DNA of 64,000 nucleotides from Cupriavidus sp. BIS7 (GCF_000292345.1 NZ_ALOU01000025.1:1-64000); one strand, 5' to 3'. Counted from the stretch's first letter, positions 36,162 through 44,738 are shown. Numbers and translations: made by a program. Notes: generated by a model from the sequence alone, not told the origin.

Positions 36162-36458
36162 ATGTCACAGCACGTTTCCACCGCTTCCAGCCACCAACTT
36201 GACCTCCGCTCGATAGCGCCGCGCGACCGTCATCCGCTGATCTTTTCGACGTTTGCAAAGCTCGACGTCGGTCAGGCGCTGGAACTGGTCAACGACCACG
36301 ATCCGCGGCCGCTCCAATCGCAGTTCCAGATCGAACGACCCGGCCAGTTCTCCTGGAACTACCTGGAGCAAGGGCCGGCCACATGGCGTGTGGCGATCAC
36401 GAAGACGGCGTCCGCCGCCAAGGCCGGACAGTGCTGCGGAGGCTGTGGCGGCGCCTGA
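36162..36458 (+). CDS. DUF2249 domain protein, likely nitric oxide-induced
   Basis: A protein of 98 residues. LDLRSIAPRDRHPLIFSTFAKL, DVGQALELVNDHDPRPLQSQF and FSWNYLEQGPATWRVAITK cover the DUF2249 fold. It ends in a Cys-rich tail, GQCCGGCGGA. The start MSQHVSTA at 36162 has AAAGGAAT upstream and follows the NsrR-type site. DUF2249 genes are repeatedly found in nitric oxide/denitrification regulons; biochemical function is unknown. The clustered Cys could bind metal or react with nitric oxide (inference). Confidence 0.82.
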   Translation: MSQHVSTASSHQLDLRSIAPRDRHPLIFSTFAKLDVGQALELVNDHDPRPLQSQFQIERPGQFSWNYLEQGPATWRVAITKTASAAKAGQCCGGCGGA

Positions 36459-36540
36459 ACGGGGTTTTCGGGAGTTGTGATCGGCGACGAAGCCGGACGG
36501 GAAACTACACTGGAAAGCTACCCGACCCGGAGCGGCGCCG

Positions 36541-37404
36541 ATGGGCCATCTCAAGATCGCAACGTTCAATATCAACGGCGTCCGCGCACGGCTGGAGTCC
36601 TTGCTGGCGTGGCTAGAACGCGAAAGCCCTGATGTGGTGTGCCTGCAGGAGCTGAAATCCGTCGATGACGCATTTCCGGTCGACGAGATCCATGCTGCCG
36701 GCTACGGCGCGGTCTGGCTGGGCCAGAAGTCGTGGAACGGCGTGGCGATTCTTGCCAGGGGGGTAGACCCGGTCGAAGTGAGGAGAGCCCTGCCCGGTGA
36801 CGACGATGACACGCAGAGCCGGTATATAGAAGCCGCGGTTGGTGGTGTGCTGGTGGCCTGCCTGTACCTGCCCAACGGCAACCCCCAACCGGGCCCCAAG
36901 TTCGATTACAAGCTTGCGTGGTTCGAGCGCTTGATCCGGCACGCCGCCGGGCTCTACAAGAGCGGCCACCCGGTGGTGCTGGCCGGTGACTTCAACGTGG
37001 TGCCGACGGACGAGGACATCTACAACCCGCGCTCATGGCTCAAGGACGCGCTGCTGCAGCCTGAAAGCCGCGATTGCTACCGCCGCCTGCTCGCGCAAGG
37101 CTGGACCGACGCACTGCGCACGCGCTATCCCGATACACGCATCTACACGTTCTGGGATTACTTTCGCCAGCACTGGGAGAAAGACTCCGGGCTGCGCATC
37201 GATCATCTGCTGCTGAGCCGGGAACTGGCGCCGCGCATGCGCGATGCAGGCGTGGACAAGTGGGTGCGGGGAGAGCCGCACGCCAGCGATCATGCGCCGG
37301 CGTGGGTGAAGATCGATGTCGGCGAAGCGAAAGCGGCAAGCGCCGGTGCGGCAGGCAAAACAACGCCCGCCGCGAGAGCAGGTCGGCGGGCGTCGGGCAC
37401 GTGA
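36541..37404 (+). CDS. xthA: Exodeoxyribonuclease III
   Basis: An AP endonuclease/exonuclease of the EEP superfamily, 287 residues, that repairs abasic sites and 3' blocks. Motifs: KIATFNINGVRARL, CLQELKSVDDAFP (metal Glu), LYLPNGNPQPGPKFDYK, AGDFNVVPTDEDIYNP, IDHLLLSREL and the final SDHAPAW with catalytic His. The C-terminal 25 residues are a low-complexity Ala/Gly/Arg extension coded by a terminator-like hairpin (37363-37393). It follows the DUF2249 gene by 82 bp and may be read from the same promoter. Confidence 0.93.
   Translation: MGHLKIATFNINGVRARLESLLAWLERESPDVVCLQELKSVDDAFPVDEIHAAGYGAVWLGQKSWNGVAILARGVDPVEVRRALPGDDDDTQSRYIEAAVGGVLVACLYLPNGNPQPGPKFDYKLAWFERLIRHAAGLYKSGHPVVLAGDFNVVPTDEDIYNPRSWLKDALLQPESRDCYRRLLAQGWTDALRTRYPDTRIYTFWDYFRQHWEKDSGLRIDHLLLSRELAPRMRDAGVDKWVRGEPHASDHAPAWVKIDVGEAKAASAGAAGKTTPAARAGRRASGT
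37363..37393 (-). terminator. Hairpin at the xthA 3' end, terminator for the TetR unit
   Basis: Perfect 10-bp stem ACGCCCGCCG/CGGCGGGCGT. On the minus strand it is followed by TGTTTTG. It lies inside the last codons of xthA and 30 bp after the TetR stop. Confidence 0.6.
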
Positions 37405-37422
37405 ACGTGCCAAAAGCAGGAA

Positions 37423-38028
37423 TTACGCGGCGACGGCTTCGTGCTGGTCAATGGCGCAGATCGAGCCGCCCACGGCGCCAATCAGCATGTTCGCCGCTGC
37501 TTCAAGCCGGTCATTCGACCCGGACATCCGGGCAGTAATCAGCCCATTCTGAATCGCGCCATACAACACCTTGGCCAGCAACTGCGGCGGCACCGGATAG
37601 CGCTCACCGCGCTCGGCCTCTGCACGCTCTAGCAAGCCGGCGATGAAATTCTCGTTGGCCTGGAAGTGTTCTTGCAGCAGCGTGCGGACCGATTCCGGCA
37701 GCACCATCACTTCAGCGGCCAGCATGCCGATCAGGCAGATCTGACCCAGGTCGATCCCGTTGCTCAGTGGCAGTACATACCGCTGCGCCTGTTCCACCAG
37801 CGGGAGGCTCGTGTCGATTGCCGCGAGCCGCGCCTTCGAGGTCTTGCGATACTCGCGCACAACCTCAAGCACCAGGTCATCCTTCGAAGGGAAGTAGTAG
37901 TGGATGCTAGACGTCTTCACACCGACCAGTTCCGCCAAGTCGCGGTAGCTGAAACCGTTATAACCTCGGCGCCGCATCAGCACGGAAGCGTGTTCAAGCA
38001 GTTGTTCGCGTACGGATACCGTTTTCAT
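37423..38028 (-). CDS. TetR-family regulator
   Basis: A protein of 201 residues. The HTH is in the N-terminal 50 residues (LEHASVLMRRRGYNGFSYRDLAELVGVKTSSIHYYFPSKDDLV), and a variable ligand domain follows. MKTVSVREQ at 38028 is chosen because homology begins there. It lies at the 3' end of a likely unit with the 33-residue ORF and the DPYTDG-repeat gene. Paired palindromes TATCTA-N4-TAGATA upstream of that unit are its probable sites, giving autoregulation. Confidence 0.87.
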   Translation of the reverse strand: MKTVSVREQLLEHASVLMRRRGYNGFSYRDLAELVGVKTSSIHYYFPSKDDLVLEVVREYRKTSKARLAAIDTSLPLVEQAQRYVLPLSNGIDLGQICLIGMLAAEVMVLPESVRTLLQEHFQANENFIAGLLERAEAERGERYPVPPQLLAKVLYGAIQNGLITARMSGSNDRLEAAANMLIGAVGGSICAIDQHEAVAA

Positions 38029-38083
38029 GGCGACTGTCTCCGGTTTTTGGTTTGCCGGAGACCCTCCAGTATTTCGCCGTCCC

Positions 38084-38185
38084 TCAGATGGACAGCGACT
38101 TTGCAACCAGCGAGACAAGGGCGCCGCTGCCGAGGCAGAGCACAACCCATCCGCCCAGGATCAGGGCACTGTCACGCAAATTCAT
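38084..38185 (-). CDS. Small single-TM membrane protein (33 aa)
   Basis: A 33-codon frame with an ATG preceded by GGAG at good spacing. It codes one hydrophobic helix (ALILGGWVVLCLGSGALVSLVA) flanked by charged residues at each end (NLRDS and KS). It lies between the DPYTDG-repeat gene and the TetR gene on the same strand, 65 bp after the former. Too short for routine gene calling. Length, hydrophobic core and ribosome site make a real small membrane protein likely, but function is unknown. Confidence 0.55.
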   Translation of the reverse strand: MNLRDSALILGGWVVLCLGSGALVSLVAKSLSI

Positions 38186-38250
38186 GATGAAACTCCGTTT
38201 CGGTTTCTGGCTGCCAGCCAGGCTTCGCGGCCGGGCTGGCTAGCCGGGAC

Positions 38251-38748
38251 TCAGGCGTTGGCGCCGTCGGTGTACGGGTCGAACTTGCCGGCCTTGGCAC
38301 CGTCCGTGTACGGGTCAGCCTGGCGGGCGGGGCTGGCCGACACGCCAGTGCGATCCAGGCCGGCGACCATGCGGGCGCCGTCGGTGTACGGGTCATACTT
38401 GCCGGTCTTGGCACCGTCGAGGTACGGGTCGAACTTGCGCGACGGTTCGCTCGACACACCAGTGCGATCCAGGCCGGCGATCGTGCGGGCGCCATCGGTG
38501 TACGGGTCATACTTGCCAACCTTGGCGCCGTCCGTGTACGGATCAGCCTTGCCGACGCGGGCGCCATCGGTGAACGCATCGACCTTGCCTACACGTGCGC
38601 CGTCGGTGAAGGCGCTGCGCTGGTCGTTGACGCGGAAGCTGTAGCCGTAGACTTCGCCGGCCTTCTGGGTGGCGGGGGCGGCCTGGGCGGCGCCGGTCAC
38701 GAAAGCGGCGGCGAGGGCGGCGGCGGTGAGGATGGTCTTGGCGTTCAT
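38251..38748 (-). CDS. Exported DPYTDGA-repeat protein 1
   Basis: A 165-residue protein with a Sec signal peptide (about 1-23, ending AQAAP). The mature part consists of about eight short repeats of the form D-P/A-Y/F-T-D-G-A-R/K-V/T-G-K, with two inserted AGLDRTGVS segments. It is acidic-aromatic and likely extended or calcium/metal-binding; no family recognised. It heads a unit with a small membrane ORF and TetR gene, behind twin operators. A second protein with the same DPYTDG motif lies at 53626. Exported location is inferred from the signal. Confidence 0.75.
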   Translation of the reverse strand: MNAKTILTAAALAAAFVTGAAQAAPATQKAGEVYGYSFRVNDQRSAFTDGARVGKVDAFTDGARVGKADPYTDGAKVGKYDPYTDGARTIAGLDRTGVSSEPSRKFDPYLDGAKTGKYDPYTDGARMVAGLDRTGVSASPARQADPYTDGAKAGKFDPYTDGANA

Positions 38749-38851
38749 GATGCTCTCCTTGCGAAGTGCCGGGCGATCTCTTGGTTTGAGGTGGATCGCG
38801 GGGCCAAAGTGTGTGCTGCGAATGTCGGGGTCTTTGTTTGGGCCTTGCTGC

Positions 38852-38867
38852 TATCTACTGCTAGATA
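38852..38867. promoter_or_regulatory. TetR-type operator copy 1
   Basis: TATCTA-CTGC-TAGATA, a perfect palindrome apart from its 4-nt centre, about 104 bp upstream of the DPYTDG-repeat gene start. It is matched by a second copy 134 bp further upstream. Confidence 0.6.
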
Positions 38868-38985
38868 GATACTCAGGGCTAAAAAAAAGACCGCCTCCCG
38901 GTACTGACTAACTACTTGGTGTTGCGTGGATCGGCGGGTTGCTGCGGGTTTGTTTGCTGCATCGCGTCGTCCATGACGTGGATAT

Positions 38986-39001
38986 TATCTACTACTAGAT
39001 A
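38986..39001. promoter_or_regulatory. TetR-type operator copy 2
   Basis: TATCTA-CTAC-TAGATA, identical in the arms to the copy at 38852, and both copies are followed by GATA. Two such sites in one 400-bp leader suggest specific regulator binding, most simply by the TetR protein encoded in the same unit. Confidence 0.6.
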
Positions 39002-39094
39002 GATAAGCAAGGGAAATTTGGAGAAATTGCGATGTCGGGAGTCGAGGGGTTGCTCTAAGGCCGCCAAGGCCATCCGCTAACCCTATGAATATCA

Positions 39095-39134
39095 AAGAAA
39101 AACGGCGTTGACTCCTTGGCGGATTCAACGCCGT
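39095..39134 (-). terminator. Intrinsic terminator of the FAH/VOC unit
   Basis: Perfect 10-bp stem ACGGCGTTGA/TCAACGCCGT. On the minus strand it is followed by TTTTTCTTTG. It starts 24 bp after the stop of the FAH-family gene. Confidence 0.8.
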
Positions 39135-39157
39135 CTTGCTGGGCTGGGTGCTGCTGC

Positions 39158-39853
39158 TTACCGCTTGCCGATCGTAAAAGCGATCTCGCCGACACCTTCG
39201 ACACCACCCGTGACAACGTCGCCCGGGTTCAGTGCACCGACGCCGGCAGGCGTGCCAGTGAAGATCACGTCACCAGGCTGCAATGCCACGGCTTCGGAGA
39301 TATAGGCAATCACGTCGGCGACGGGCCAAATCAGTTCGGACAGGTCACCCTGCTGGCGTACCTCGCCATTGACCTTGAGCCAGATTGCGCCCGTCGACGG
39401 ATGGCCGACGCTCGACACCGGATGCAGCGGCCCGCACGGGCCCGAAGCGTCGAACGCCTTCGACCAGTCCCATGGGCGGCTCATCTTCTTGGCGACGTCC
39501 TGGAGATCGCGGCGCGTCATGTCCACGCCCACGCCGTAGCCCCACACCAGATCCAGCGCCTGTGCCGGGCTGACGTTGGTGCCGCCCTTGCCGATGGCGA
39601 CAACCAGCTCGATTTCATGGTGAAGGTTCTCCGTCAGCGACGGGTACGGCACGGTACCTTCGGCTGCCACCACGGCATCGGCAGGCTTGGTGAAGAAGAA
39701 CGGCGGTTCGCGATCGGGGTCCTTGCCCATCTCGCGCGCGTGCGCGGCGTAGTTGCGGCCGACGCAGAACACGCGGCGGATCGGGAAGCGGGCCTGGCTG
39801 CCTGCCACGGCGACGCTGGCCTGCGGGGTGGGCTGGATGACGAAGTCGGTCAT
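39158..39853 (-). CDS. Fumarylacetoacetate hydrolase-family protein (fumarylpyruvate hydrolase-like)
   Basis: A FAH-fold hydrolase of 231 residues, cleaving C-C bonds in acylpyruvates or decarboxylating oxaloacetate. The metal-binding core is present: VFCVGRNYAAHAREMG, PPFFFTKPADAV, HHEIELVVAIG (Glu ligands), and the C-terminal GDVIFTGTPAGVGAL. Length and FCVGRNYAAHA start match fumarylpyruvate hydrolases of gentisate pathways and short FAHD1-like enzymes; the substrate is not certain. It is followed upstream by a VOC gene on the same strand, so the two probably form a small catabolic unit. Confidence 0.85.
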   Translation of the reverse strand: MTDFVIQPTPQASVAVAGSQARFPIRRVFCVGRNYAAHAREMGKDPDREPPFFFTKPADAVVAAEGTVPYPSLTENLHHEIELVVAIGKGGTNVSPAQALDLVWGYGVGVDMTRRDLQDVAKKMSRPWDWSKAFDASGPCGPLHPVSSVGHPSTGAIWLKVNGEVRQQGDLSELIWPVADVIAYISEAVALQPGDVIFTGTPAGVGALNPGDVVTGGVEGVGEIAFTIGKR

Positions 39854-39910
39854 GTCTCTTATGTCTCTTTCTGTCCGGGGAAATCGGTGGATGGATGGCT
39901 CGCCGCCACG

Positions 39911-40333
39911 TTACTTCGCGAATACCTGGCTCAAGTCGCCGAATGCCTTGAACTCCAGCGCGTTGCCCGATGGGTCCAGGAAGAACATCGTTGCCTGCTC
40001 GCCAACCTCGCCCTTGAAACGCACATGCGGCTCGATCACGAACTTCGTGCCGGCGGCGCGCAGCTTGTCGGCCAGCGCTTTCCATTCGCCCATCGGCAGG
40101 ATCGCCCCGAAGTGCCGCACGGGCACATCGTCCCCGTCGACGGCGCTGGTTGAGCGATGGCCGCATTCGTCCGGCGAGAGGTGCGCCACTACCTGATGGC
40201 CGTAGAAGTTGAAATCGACCCAGGCATCGGAGCTGCGGCCTTCCGGGCAGCCCAGCAGATCGCCGTAGAACTGGCGTGCGGCGGCAAGATCGTGAACGGG
40301 GAAGGCTAGATGGAACAGCGGAATGGCATTCAT
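39911..40333 (-). CDS. VOC (glyoxalase/dioxygenase superfamily) protein
   Basis: A protein of 140 residues with paired beta-alpha-beta-beta-beta modules. [23 protein letters not shown] supplies a metal His; [16 protein letters not shown] supplies a Glu. It lies 57 bp upstream of the FAH-family gene on the same strand and is divergent from a LysR gene. It may be an isomerase or dioxygenase in the same aromatic pathway; exact activity unknown. Confidence 0.82.
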   Translation of the reverse strand: MNAIPLFHLAFPVHDLAAARQFYGDLLGCPEGRSSDAWVDFNFYGHQVVAHLSPDECGHRSTSAVDGDDVPVRHFGAILPMGEWKALADKLRAAGTKFVIEPHVRFKGEVGEQATMFFLDPSGNALEFKAFGDLSQVFAK

Positions 40334-40415
40334 GGCGGGGGCTCTGCGTGGGGTGGCTCTCAGTGGTGTCGTTGATTGTAATCAGCAGAACTCGTAATAT
40401 GAAACGAATCATTTT

Positions 40416-41321
40416 TTGACTGAGCATCGAAAATTTCGATGCTTGAAGCCCGCCTTGCTCCGATATTTCAAAACCTTTCTGATCGCCGCAGAGACTGGCT
40501 CGTTTTCTGCCGCTGGGGCACGCCTTGGCCTGACGCAGTCTGCTGTCAGCACGCAGATCCGGCGGCTGGAGGACGACCTTGGCTGCACATTGTTCGACCG
40601 CTCGGGTAAATCCGTGACGTTGAGCGAAGAGGGCCGGCAGATGCTGGCCGATGCCTCCCGACTCGTTTCGATCTATGAATCGATGAAGGGCACGCGCTCG
40701 CAGCGCGATATCGCGCCACTGGACCTGGGTGCCGTGTCGACCGTGCAGGCGAGTCTGTTGCCGCGCGCTATGCAGCGTTTCCGCACGGCGTATCCCGATA
40801 CACACGTCAATATCGTGCCCGGCATGTCGACGCAGCTCCTGACACAGGTGGATGCGCGCGAACTCGACATCGCGGTGCTGGTCAAGCCGAGGCTGGGCAT
40901 TCCGCCCGAACTGAAGTGGGTGCCGCTGCTCAAGGAGCGTTTTGTGGCGGTGGCGCCGCGCGGGTCGCCCGGCGACCTGAAGACCTTGCTGGCCACCGTG
41001 CCGTTCATTCGCTATAACCGCCACTCCACCGGCGGCCAGTTGGTGGACCGCTACCTCAAGCGCCACCGGCTATGGGTGCAGGAGGGCATGGAGCTGGACG
41101 AACCGGCCGTGATCCTGCAGATGGTTGGCGAGGGGCTCGGTTGCGCGATCATTCCGGCGGATTTGGTGCCACTGAGGCAGACACCAAATATCGAGGAAGT
41201 GCCGATGCCGGGCGCGCCGCTGTATCGCGAGATTGGCGTGCTGGTGCGGCAGTCGGCGTTGAAACGCGCCACCGTCGCGGCGCTGATAGACGCGTTCGTG
41301 GCCGGGTGCCACGAACGCTAG
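40416..41321 (+). CDS. LysR-family transcriptional regulator (non-ATG start)
   Basis: A protein of up to 301 residues. The winged HTH is clear (LLRYFKTFLIAAETGSFSAAGARLGLTQSAVSTQIRRLEDDLGCTLFDRSGK), followed by a LysR effector domain. No ATG lies in frame before the HTH. Starts available are TTG at 40416, 40443 or 40455. TTG at 40443 or 40455 gives the usual LysR N-terminus. Divergent from the VOC/FAH unit, so it is its probable regulator; it is followed closely by a convergent MFS gene. Confidence 0.85.
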   Translation: MTEHRKFRCLKPALLRYFKTFLIAAETGSFSAAGARLGLTQSAVSTQIRRLEDDLGCTLFDRSGKSVTLSEEGRQMLADASRLVSIYESMKGTRSQRDIAPLDLGAVSTVQASLLPRAMQRFRTAYPDTHVNIVPGMSTQLLTQVDARELDIAVLVKPRLGIPPELKWVPLLKERFVAVAPRGSPGDLKTLLATVPFIRYNRHSTGGQLVDRYLKRHRLWVQEGMELDEPAVILQMVGEGLGCAIIPADLVPLRQTPNIEEVPMPGAPLYREIGVLVRQSALKRATVAALIDAFVAGCHER

Positions 41322-41331
41322 GCCATGATCC

Positions 41332-42639
41332 TCAGGCGTTGACCGTCTGTGGCGCGGCGCCGCCTGCCTGTGGCGCAGGGCGCCGTACCATCAGTGCCAG
41401 CAGTCCTGCCACAAGGCAGGCGCCACCGGCCACATAGAGCGCCGGTGCATAGGTCAGCCATGCCGTGCGCGACAACCCGGCGCCGAACGCCGCCGTGGCT
41501 GCGCCGATCTGATGTGCGGCGAACACCCAGCCGAAGACCATCGCAGCGCGCTCGCGACCGAATACACTGCCTGCCAGCTTGATCGTCGGCGGGACCGTGG
41601 CCACCCAGTCGAGCCCATAGAACATCGCGAACACGGACAGGCCGTAGAGCGTGAATTCCGAGTGGGGCAGCCAGAACAGCGACAGGCCACGCAGCGCGTA
41701 GTACCAGAACAGCAGCTTGCGGTTGTCATAGCGGTCCGACAGCCAGCCCGACAGAATCGTGCCAACGAAGTCGAATGCGCCCATCATCGCCAGGGCCGAT
41801 GCCGCCGGCACCGCCGACATGCCGAAGTCCGCGCACAGTGCGATGAAGTGCGTCTGGATCAGGCCGTTGGTCGATAGCCCGCAGATGAAAAACGTGCCGG
41901 CGAGGATCCAGAACGTCTGCGTACGCGCGGCATCGCGCAGGACCATGAACGGGCCGCGCAGTGACAGGGGCATTGCGGGAGCCGCGGCGGCAGGCGCTGT
42001 GCCAGGCAGTTCACCGAACGGTGCAAGGCCTATGTCCGCAGGGCGATTGCGCATGAGTGCGAATACCAGCACCGCCAGCGCCGCGCAAGATGCCAGCACC
42101 GGAAGCACGGCAAAGCGCCAGCCCATGTGTTCGATCAGCCAGGCGGCTACGGGCAGGAATGCAAGCTGACCAGTTGCGGAACTGGCCGTGAGCATGCCGA
42201 TGACAAGCCCGCGCCGCGCCGTGAACCACCGGCTGGCGACGAGTGCCGCCAGCACCATCGCGGTCATGCCCGAGCCGATGCCGAGCATCAGTCCCCAGGC
42301 AACGAACAATTGCCAGAGCTGCGTAGCCATCGTGGCCATGGCCATCGAGCCGGCAATCAGCGCCAGTGCCACGCAGACCACGTTGCGGATGCCGAAGCGT
42401 TCCATCAACAGTGCCGAGAATGGCGCCATCAGGCCGAACAGCGCAAAGCGGAACGCGAGGATCGATGAGACCTGATCGGTGCTCCATCCCATTTCGCTGG
42501 TCAACGGCTTCAGGAACGCGCCTGGCAGGCCGAGCGCGGCGGCTGTAGTGAGCATCACGCAGAACGTGATGGCGGCGACGATCCACGCATAGTGGATGCC
42601 TCGGCGGTCGAGCCGGCTCGATAGGGTTTGCGCAAACAT
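41332..42639 (-). CDS. MFS transporter, monocarboxylate/oxalate-formate antiporter-like
   Basis: A 12-TM MFS protein of 435 residues. RGIHYAWIVAAITFCVMLTTAAALGLPGAFLKPL at the N-terminus and SRWFTARRGLVIGMLTASSATGQLAFLP in TM4-TM5 match the oxalate/formate antiporter-like group. The start at 42639 (MFAQTLSS) is chosen by homology; 23 upstream codons are dropped. A TetR gene lies 40 bp upstream on the same strand and probably controls it. The substrate is most likely a carboxylate, not proven. Confidence 0.83.
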   Translation of the reverse strand: MFAQTLSSRLDRRGIHYAWIVAAITFCVMLTTAAALGLPGAFLKPLTSEMGWSTDQVSSILAFRFALFGLMAPFSALLMERFGIRNVVCVALALIAGSMAMATMATQLWQLFVAWGLMLGIGSGMTAMVLAALVASRWFTARRGLVIGMLTASSATGQLAFLPVAAWLIEHMGWRFAVLPVLASCAALAVLVFALMRNRPADIGLAPFGELPGTAPAAAAPAMPLSLRGPFMVLRDAARTQTFWILAGTFFICGLSTNGLIQTHFIALCADFGMSAVPAASALAMMGAFDFVGTILSGWLSDRYDNRKLLFWYYALRGLSLFWLPHSEFTLYGLSVFAMFYGLDWVATVPPTIKLAGSVFGRERAAMVFGWVFAAHQIGAATAAFGAGLSRTAWLTYAPALYVAGGACLVAGLLALMVRRPAPQAGGAAPQTVNA

Positions 42640-42679
42640 GGGTCTCCCCGGGGGCGTTGTGAGAATGTGGTGCCTGGAT

Positions 42680-43309
42680 TCAGGCCGTAATGGGTTTGGC
42701 GGAGGCAAGCAGCCTCGTGCGCACCGCGTCGAGAAGCTCGTCGGATAGCGCGTCGCCGCGAGTCGCGCGTGCCATCGTCATGGCGCCGACGAGCATGGCG
42801 ACCTCCGCCAACGCGGCGCCGCGCGCTGCGTCGCCACCGTTTTCATCGTCGTCACCGTTGTCATCGTCAGGTGCCGTGGACTCCCAGAGGCCGAGCAACG
42901 TCTTGAGCCCCTGCAGGTATGCGGCGTGAACCGGCTTGCCGCTGGCTTCGCGAGCCACGTCGCCGGTAAGGGCCGGGGCGGCACAGCCATCACCCGCGGC
43001 ATCCCGGTGGGCCGTGGTCAGGTATTGATCGACGAGGCTCTGGCGAGCCGCTTGCCGGTCCCCGTGAGCCTGATCGATCCGATGCTGCCAGCGTCCCGCC
43101 GATTCTTCGAAGGCCAGTGCGCAGGCCCTGGCAACCAGTTCGTCCTTGGAAGCAAAGTGACCATAGAAGCCGCCATGCGTGAGCCCCGCGTCGGCCATCA
43201 CCTGGGCGACCGATATGCCATGCAGGCCATGTTCGCGAACCAGTCGTGCCGATACCGCCTCAATGGCTGCCTTGTGTTGCTCGGCTACCGCCCTTGATGC
43301 ACGCGCCAT
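42680..43309 (-). CDS. TetR-family regulator
   Basis: A protein of 209 residues. The HTH is at about 14-58 (ISVAQVMADAGLTHGGFYGHFASKDELVARAC), the TetR signature with GFYGHF. The C-terminal domain includes an acidic low-complexity stretch (DDDNGDDDENGGD). It precedes the MFS gene on the same strand and is divergent from the SDR gene, and so may control both. An imperfect inverted repeat GATGATGA...TCATCATC (43357-43397) lies in the divergent region. Confidence 0.85.
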   Translation of the reverse strand: MARASRAVAEQHKAAIEAVSARLVREHGLHGISVAQVMADAGLTHGGFYGHFASKDELVARACALAFEESAGRWQHRIDQAHGDRQAARQSLVDQYLTTAHRDAAGDGCAAPALTGDVAREASGKPVHAAYLQGLKTLLGLWESTAPDDDNGDDDENGGDAARGAALAEVAMLVGAMTMARATRGDALSDELLDAVRTRLLASAKPITA

Positions 43310-43460
43310 TTGACGCCTCCTTCCAGATTCCGAAATTGCTGCTTGACGGCAGTTTAGATGATGACCATACTTTATTCAATAGATGTCGATCATCATCAAA
43401 CGGCGAGTTGACCGTGAGGTGGCATCAAGTTGCCGACGACGTCTGTGGAAACCCGCACAT

Positions 43461-43487
43461 CTGACTCAACTGACTCAACTGACTCAC
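43461..43487. repeat. Three tandem 9-bp repeats upstream of SDR gene
   Basis: CTGACTCAA, CTGACTCAA, CTGACTCAC directly precede the SDR ribosome site (AAGGAG at 43490). The third copy differs by one base. A slippage-prone tract that could vary spacing between promoter and ribosome site. Confidence 0.7.
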
Positions 43488-43502
43488 TGAAGGAGTTCTT
43501 TC

Positions 43503-44267
43503 ATGTTCAAGCTGTTTGATATGTCTGGCCGCGTGGCGGTCGTCACGGGGTCTACCAAGGGAATGGGTCTGGAAATGGCGCGCGCGCTCGGGCAGGCCGG
43601 CGCACGGGTGGTCGTTTCCGGCCGCGATGCCGCGGTCAGCGAAAAGGTTGCTGCCGAACTGCTTAAGGAAGGCATTGATGCCACCGGTATCGCCTGCGAC
43701 ATCAGCGACACCGCCAGCGTGCGCGCCTTCGCCGATAGCGTGCTGAAGGCAGTTGGCCGCGTGGACGCGCTGATCCTGAACGCCGCGGGCAGTGGCGTGG
43801 CAGGCCCGATCCTGGAGCAGGGGCCTGAGCAGTTCGACGAAGTGATGGCCGGCAACGTGCGCGGCAACCTCGTGCTGGTCAACGCGCTGGCGCCGCAGAT
43901 GATCGGGCGCAGCGACGGCTCGATCATTTTCATGTCGAGCATCGCCGCACGACGCGGCTCGGCGTTGCTGCCGCTGTACAGCATCTCGAAGGGTGCGGTC
44001 GATCTTGCCATGCGCAGCCTGGCCCACACACTGGGGCCGCACAACATCAACGTGAACAGCATCAATCCAGGACCGGTCCGCACCGATTTCTCGCGCGATG
44101 CGCTGTGGGGCAACCCCGAGCGCGAAAAGGCGCTGTCGGCGGCAATTCCCATGCGCCGCATTGCCGAAGCCCGCGACGTGGCGGGCCTGGCCGTGCTGCT
44201 GGCATCGCCCGCAGGCCGCTATATCACGGGGCAGACAATCGGTCTCGATGGCGGCGCGACTGCCTGA
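43503..44267 (+). CDS. Short-chain dehydrogenase/reductase
   Basis: A classical SDR oxidoreductase of 254 residues. The cofactor motif is TGSTKGMG (near 16-23), NAAG at about 93, catalytic Ser in MSSIAARRG, YSISK (Tyr/Lys) and the PGPVRTDF segment after the active site. It reduces or oxidises a hydroxyl/keto group with NAD(P)H; Arg after the first beta strand (SGRDAA) suggests NADP. AAGGAG precedes the start. Divergent from the TetR gene. Substrate unknown. Confidence 0.88.
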   Translation: MFKLFDMSGRVAVVTGSTKGMGLEMARALGQAGARVVVSGRDAAVSEKVAAELLKEGIDATGIACDISDTASVRAFADSVLKAVGRVDALILNAAGSGVAGPILEQGPEQFDEVMAGNVRGNLVLVNALAPQMIGRSDGSIIFMSSIAARRGSALLPLYSISKGAVDLAMRSLAHTLGPHNINVNSINPGPVRTDFSRDALWGNPEREKALSAAIPMRRIAEARDVAGLAVLLASPAGRYITGQTIGLDGGATA

Positions 44268-44357
44268 CGGTACCTTCGCCCGACTTGCGACGCCCGGCAC
44301 CGGCGCCCGGTGCCAGGGCGGCACTGCTTCCACGCCGGGCGTAGTGTCGCACGTGCT

Positions 44358-44738
44358 TCACTGCGTGCTGATGCGTCTCAGGTTGCCCGATGCGGGTGTC
44401 ATCACAGCGGCGGGGGCGGGCGCCGGCATTGGCGGTGCGGGTTCCGTCCGAACCGCGCGAGGCTGGCGCGCCGGTGCGATGCCTTCGGCGGCGTTGAACG
44501 CTTGCCCGTTGTCGTAGCCGGTGGCCACGGCCTCCAGGTATCCGGGTGCGAACTTTTGTTCGGGCGTGACCTGTGTGGTGGGTGGCGACACTGGCTGCGC
44601 ATGCGCCGCCGTGTGGAAGCAGAGCACAAGCACGCGCAACAACAGAATCCAGCTACGCAATCGATAACGGATGGCGGGCACGTGGCCCGGGCGCGGCGGC
44701 GCAATGACGCCCGGCCGCAACTGGGGCGGGATCTTCAT
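44358..44738 (-). CDS. Hypothetical exported protein (126 aa)
   Basis: A 126-residue protein with a hydrophobic segment (about 27-46, SWILLLRVLVLCFHTAAHAQ) that could be a signal peptide with a long basic N-region. The rest is Pro/Ala-rich low complexity. A GGAGAA site precedes the ATG. It lies between the SDR gene (convergent) and hipA. No family recognised; modest support. Confidence 0.45.
   Translation of the reverse strand: MKIPPQLRPGVIAPPRPGHVPAIRYRLRSWILLLRVLVLCFHTAAHAQPVSPPTTQVTPEQKFAPGYLEAVATGYDNGQAFNAAEGIAPARQPRAVRTEPAPPMPAPAPAAVMTPASGNLRRISTQ

Noticed and set aside
38280..38600. Repeat-rich stretch that could be taken for a CRISPR-like array
   Set aside because: The periodicity is that of the in-frame DPYTDGA protein repeat; there are no unique spacers of constant length and no cas genes.
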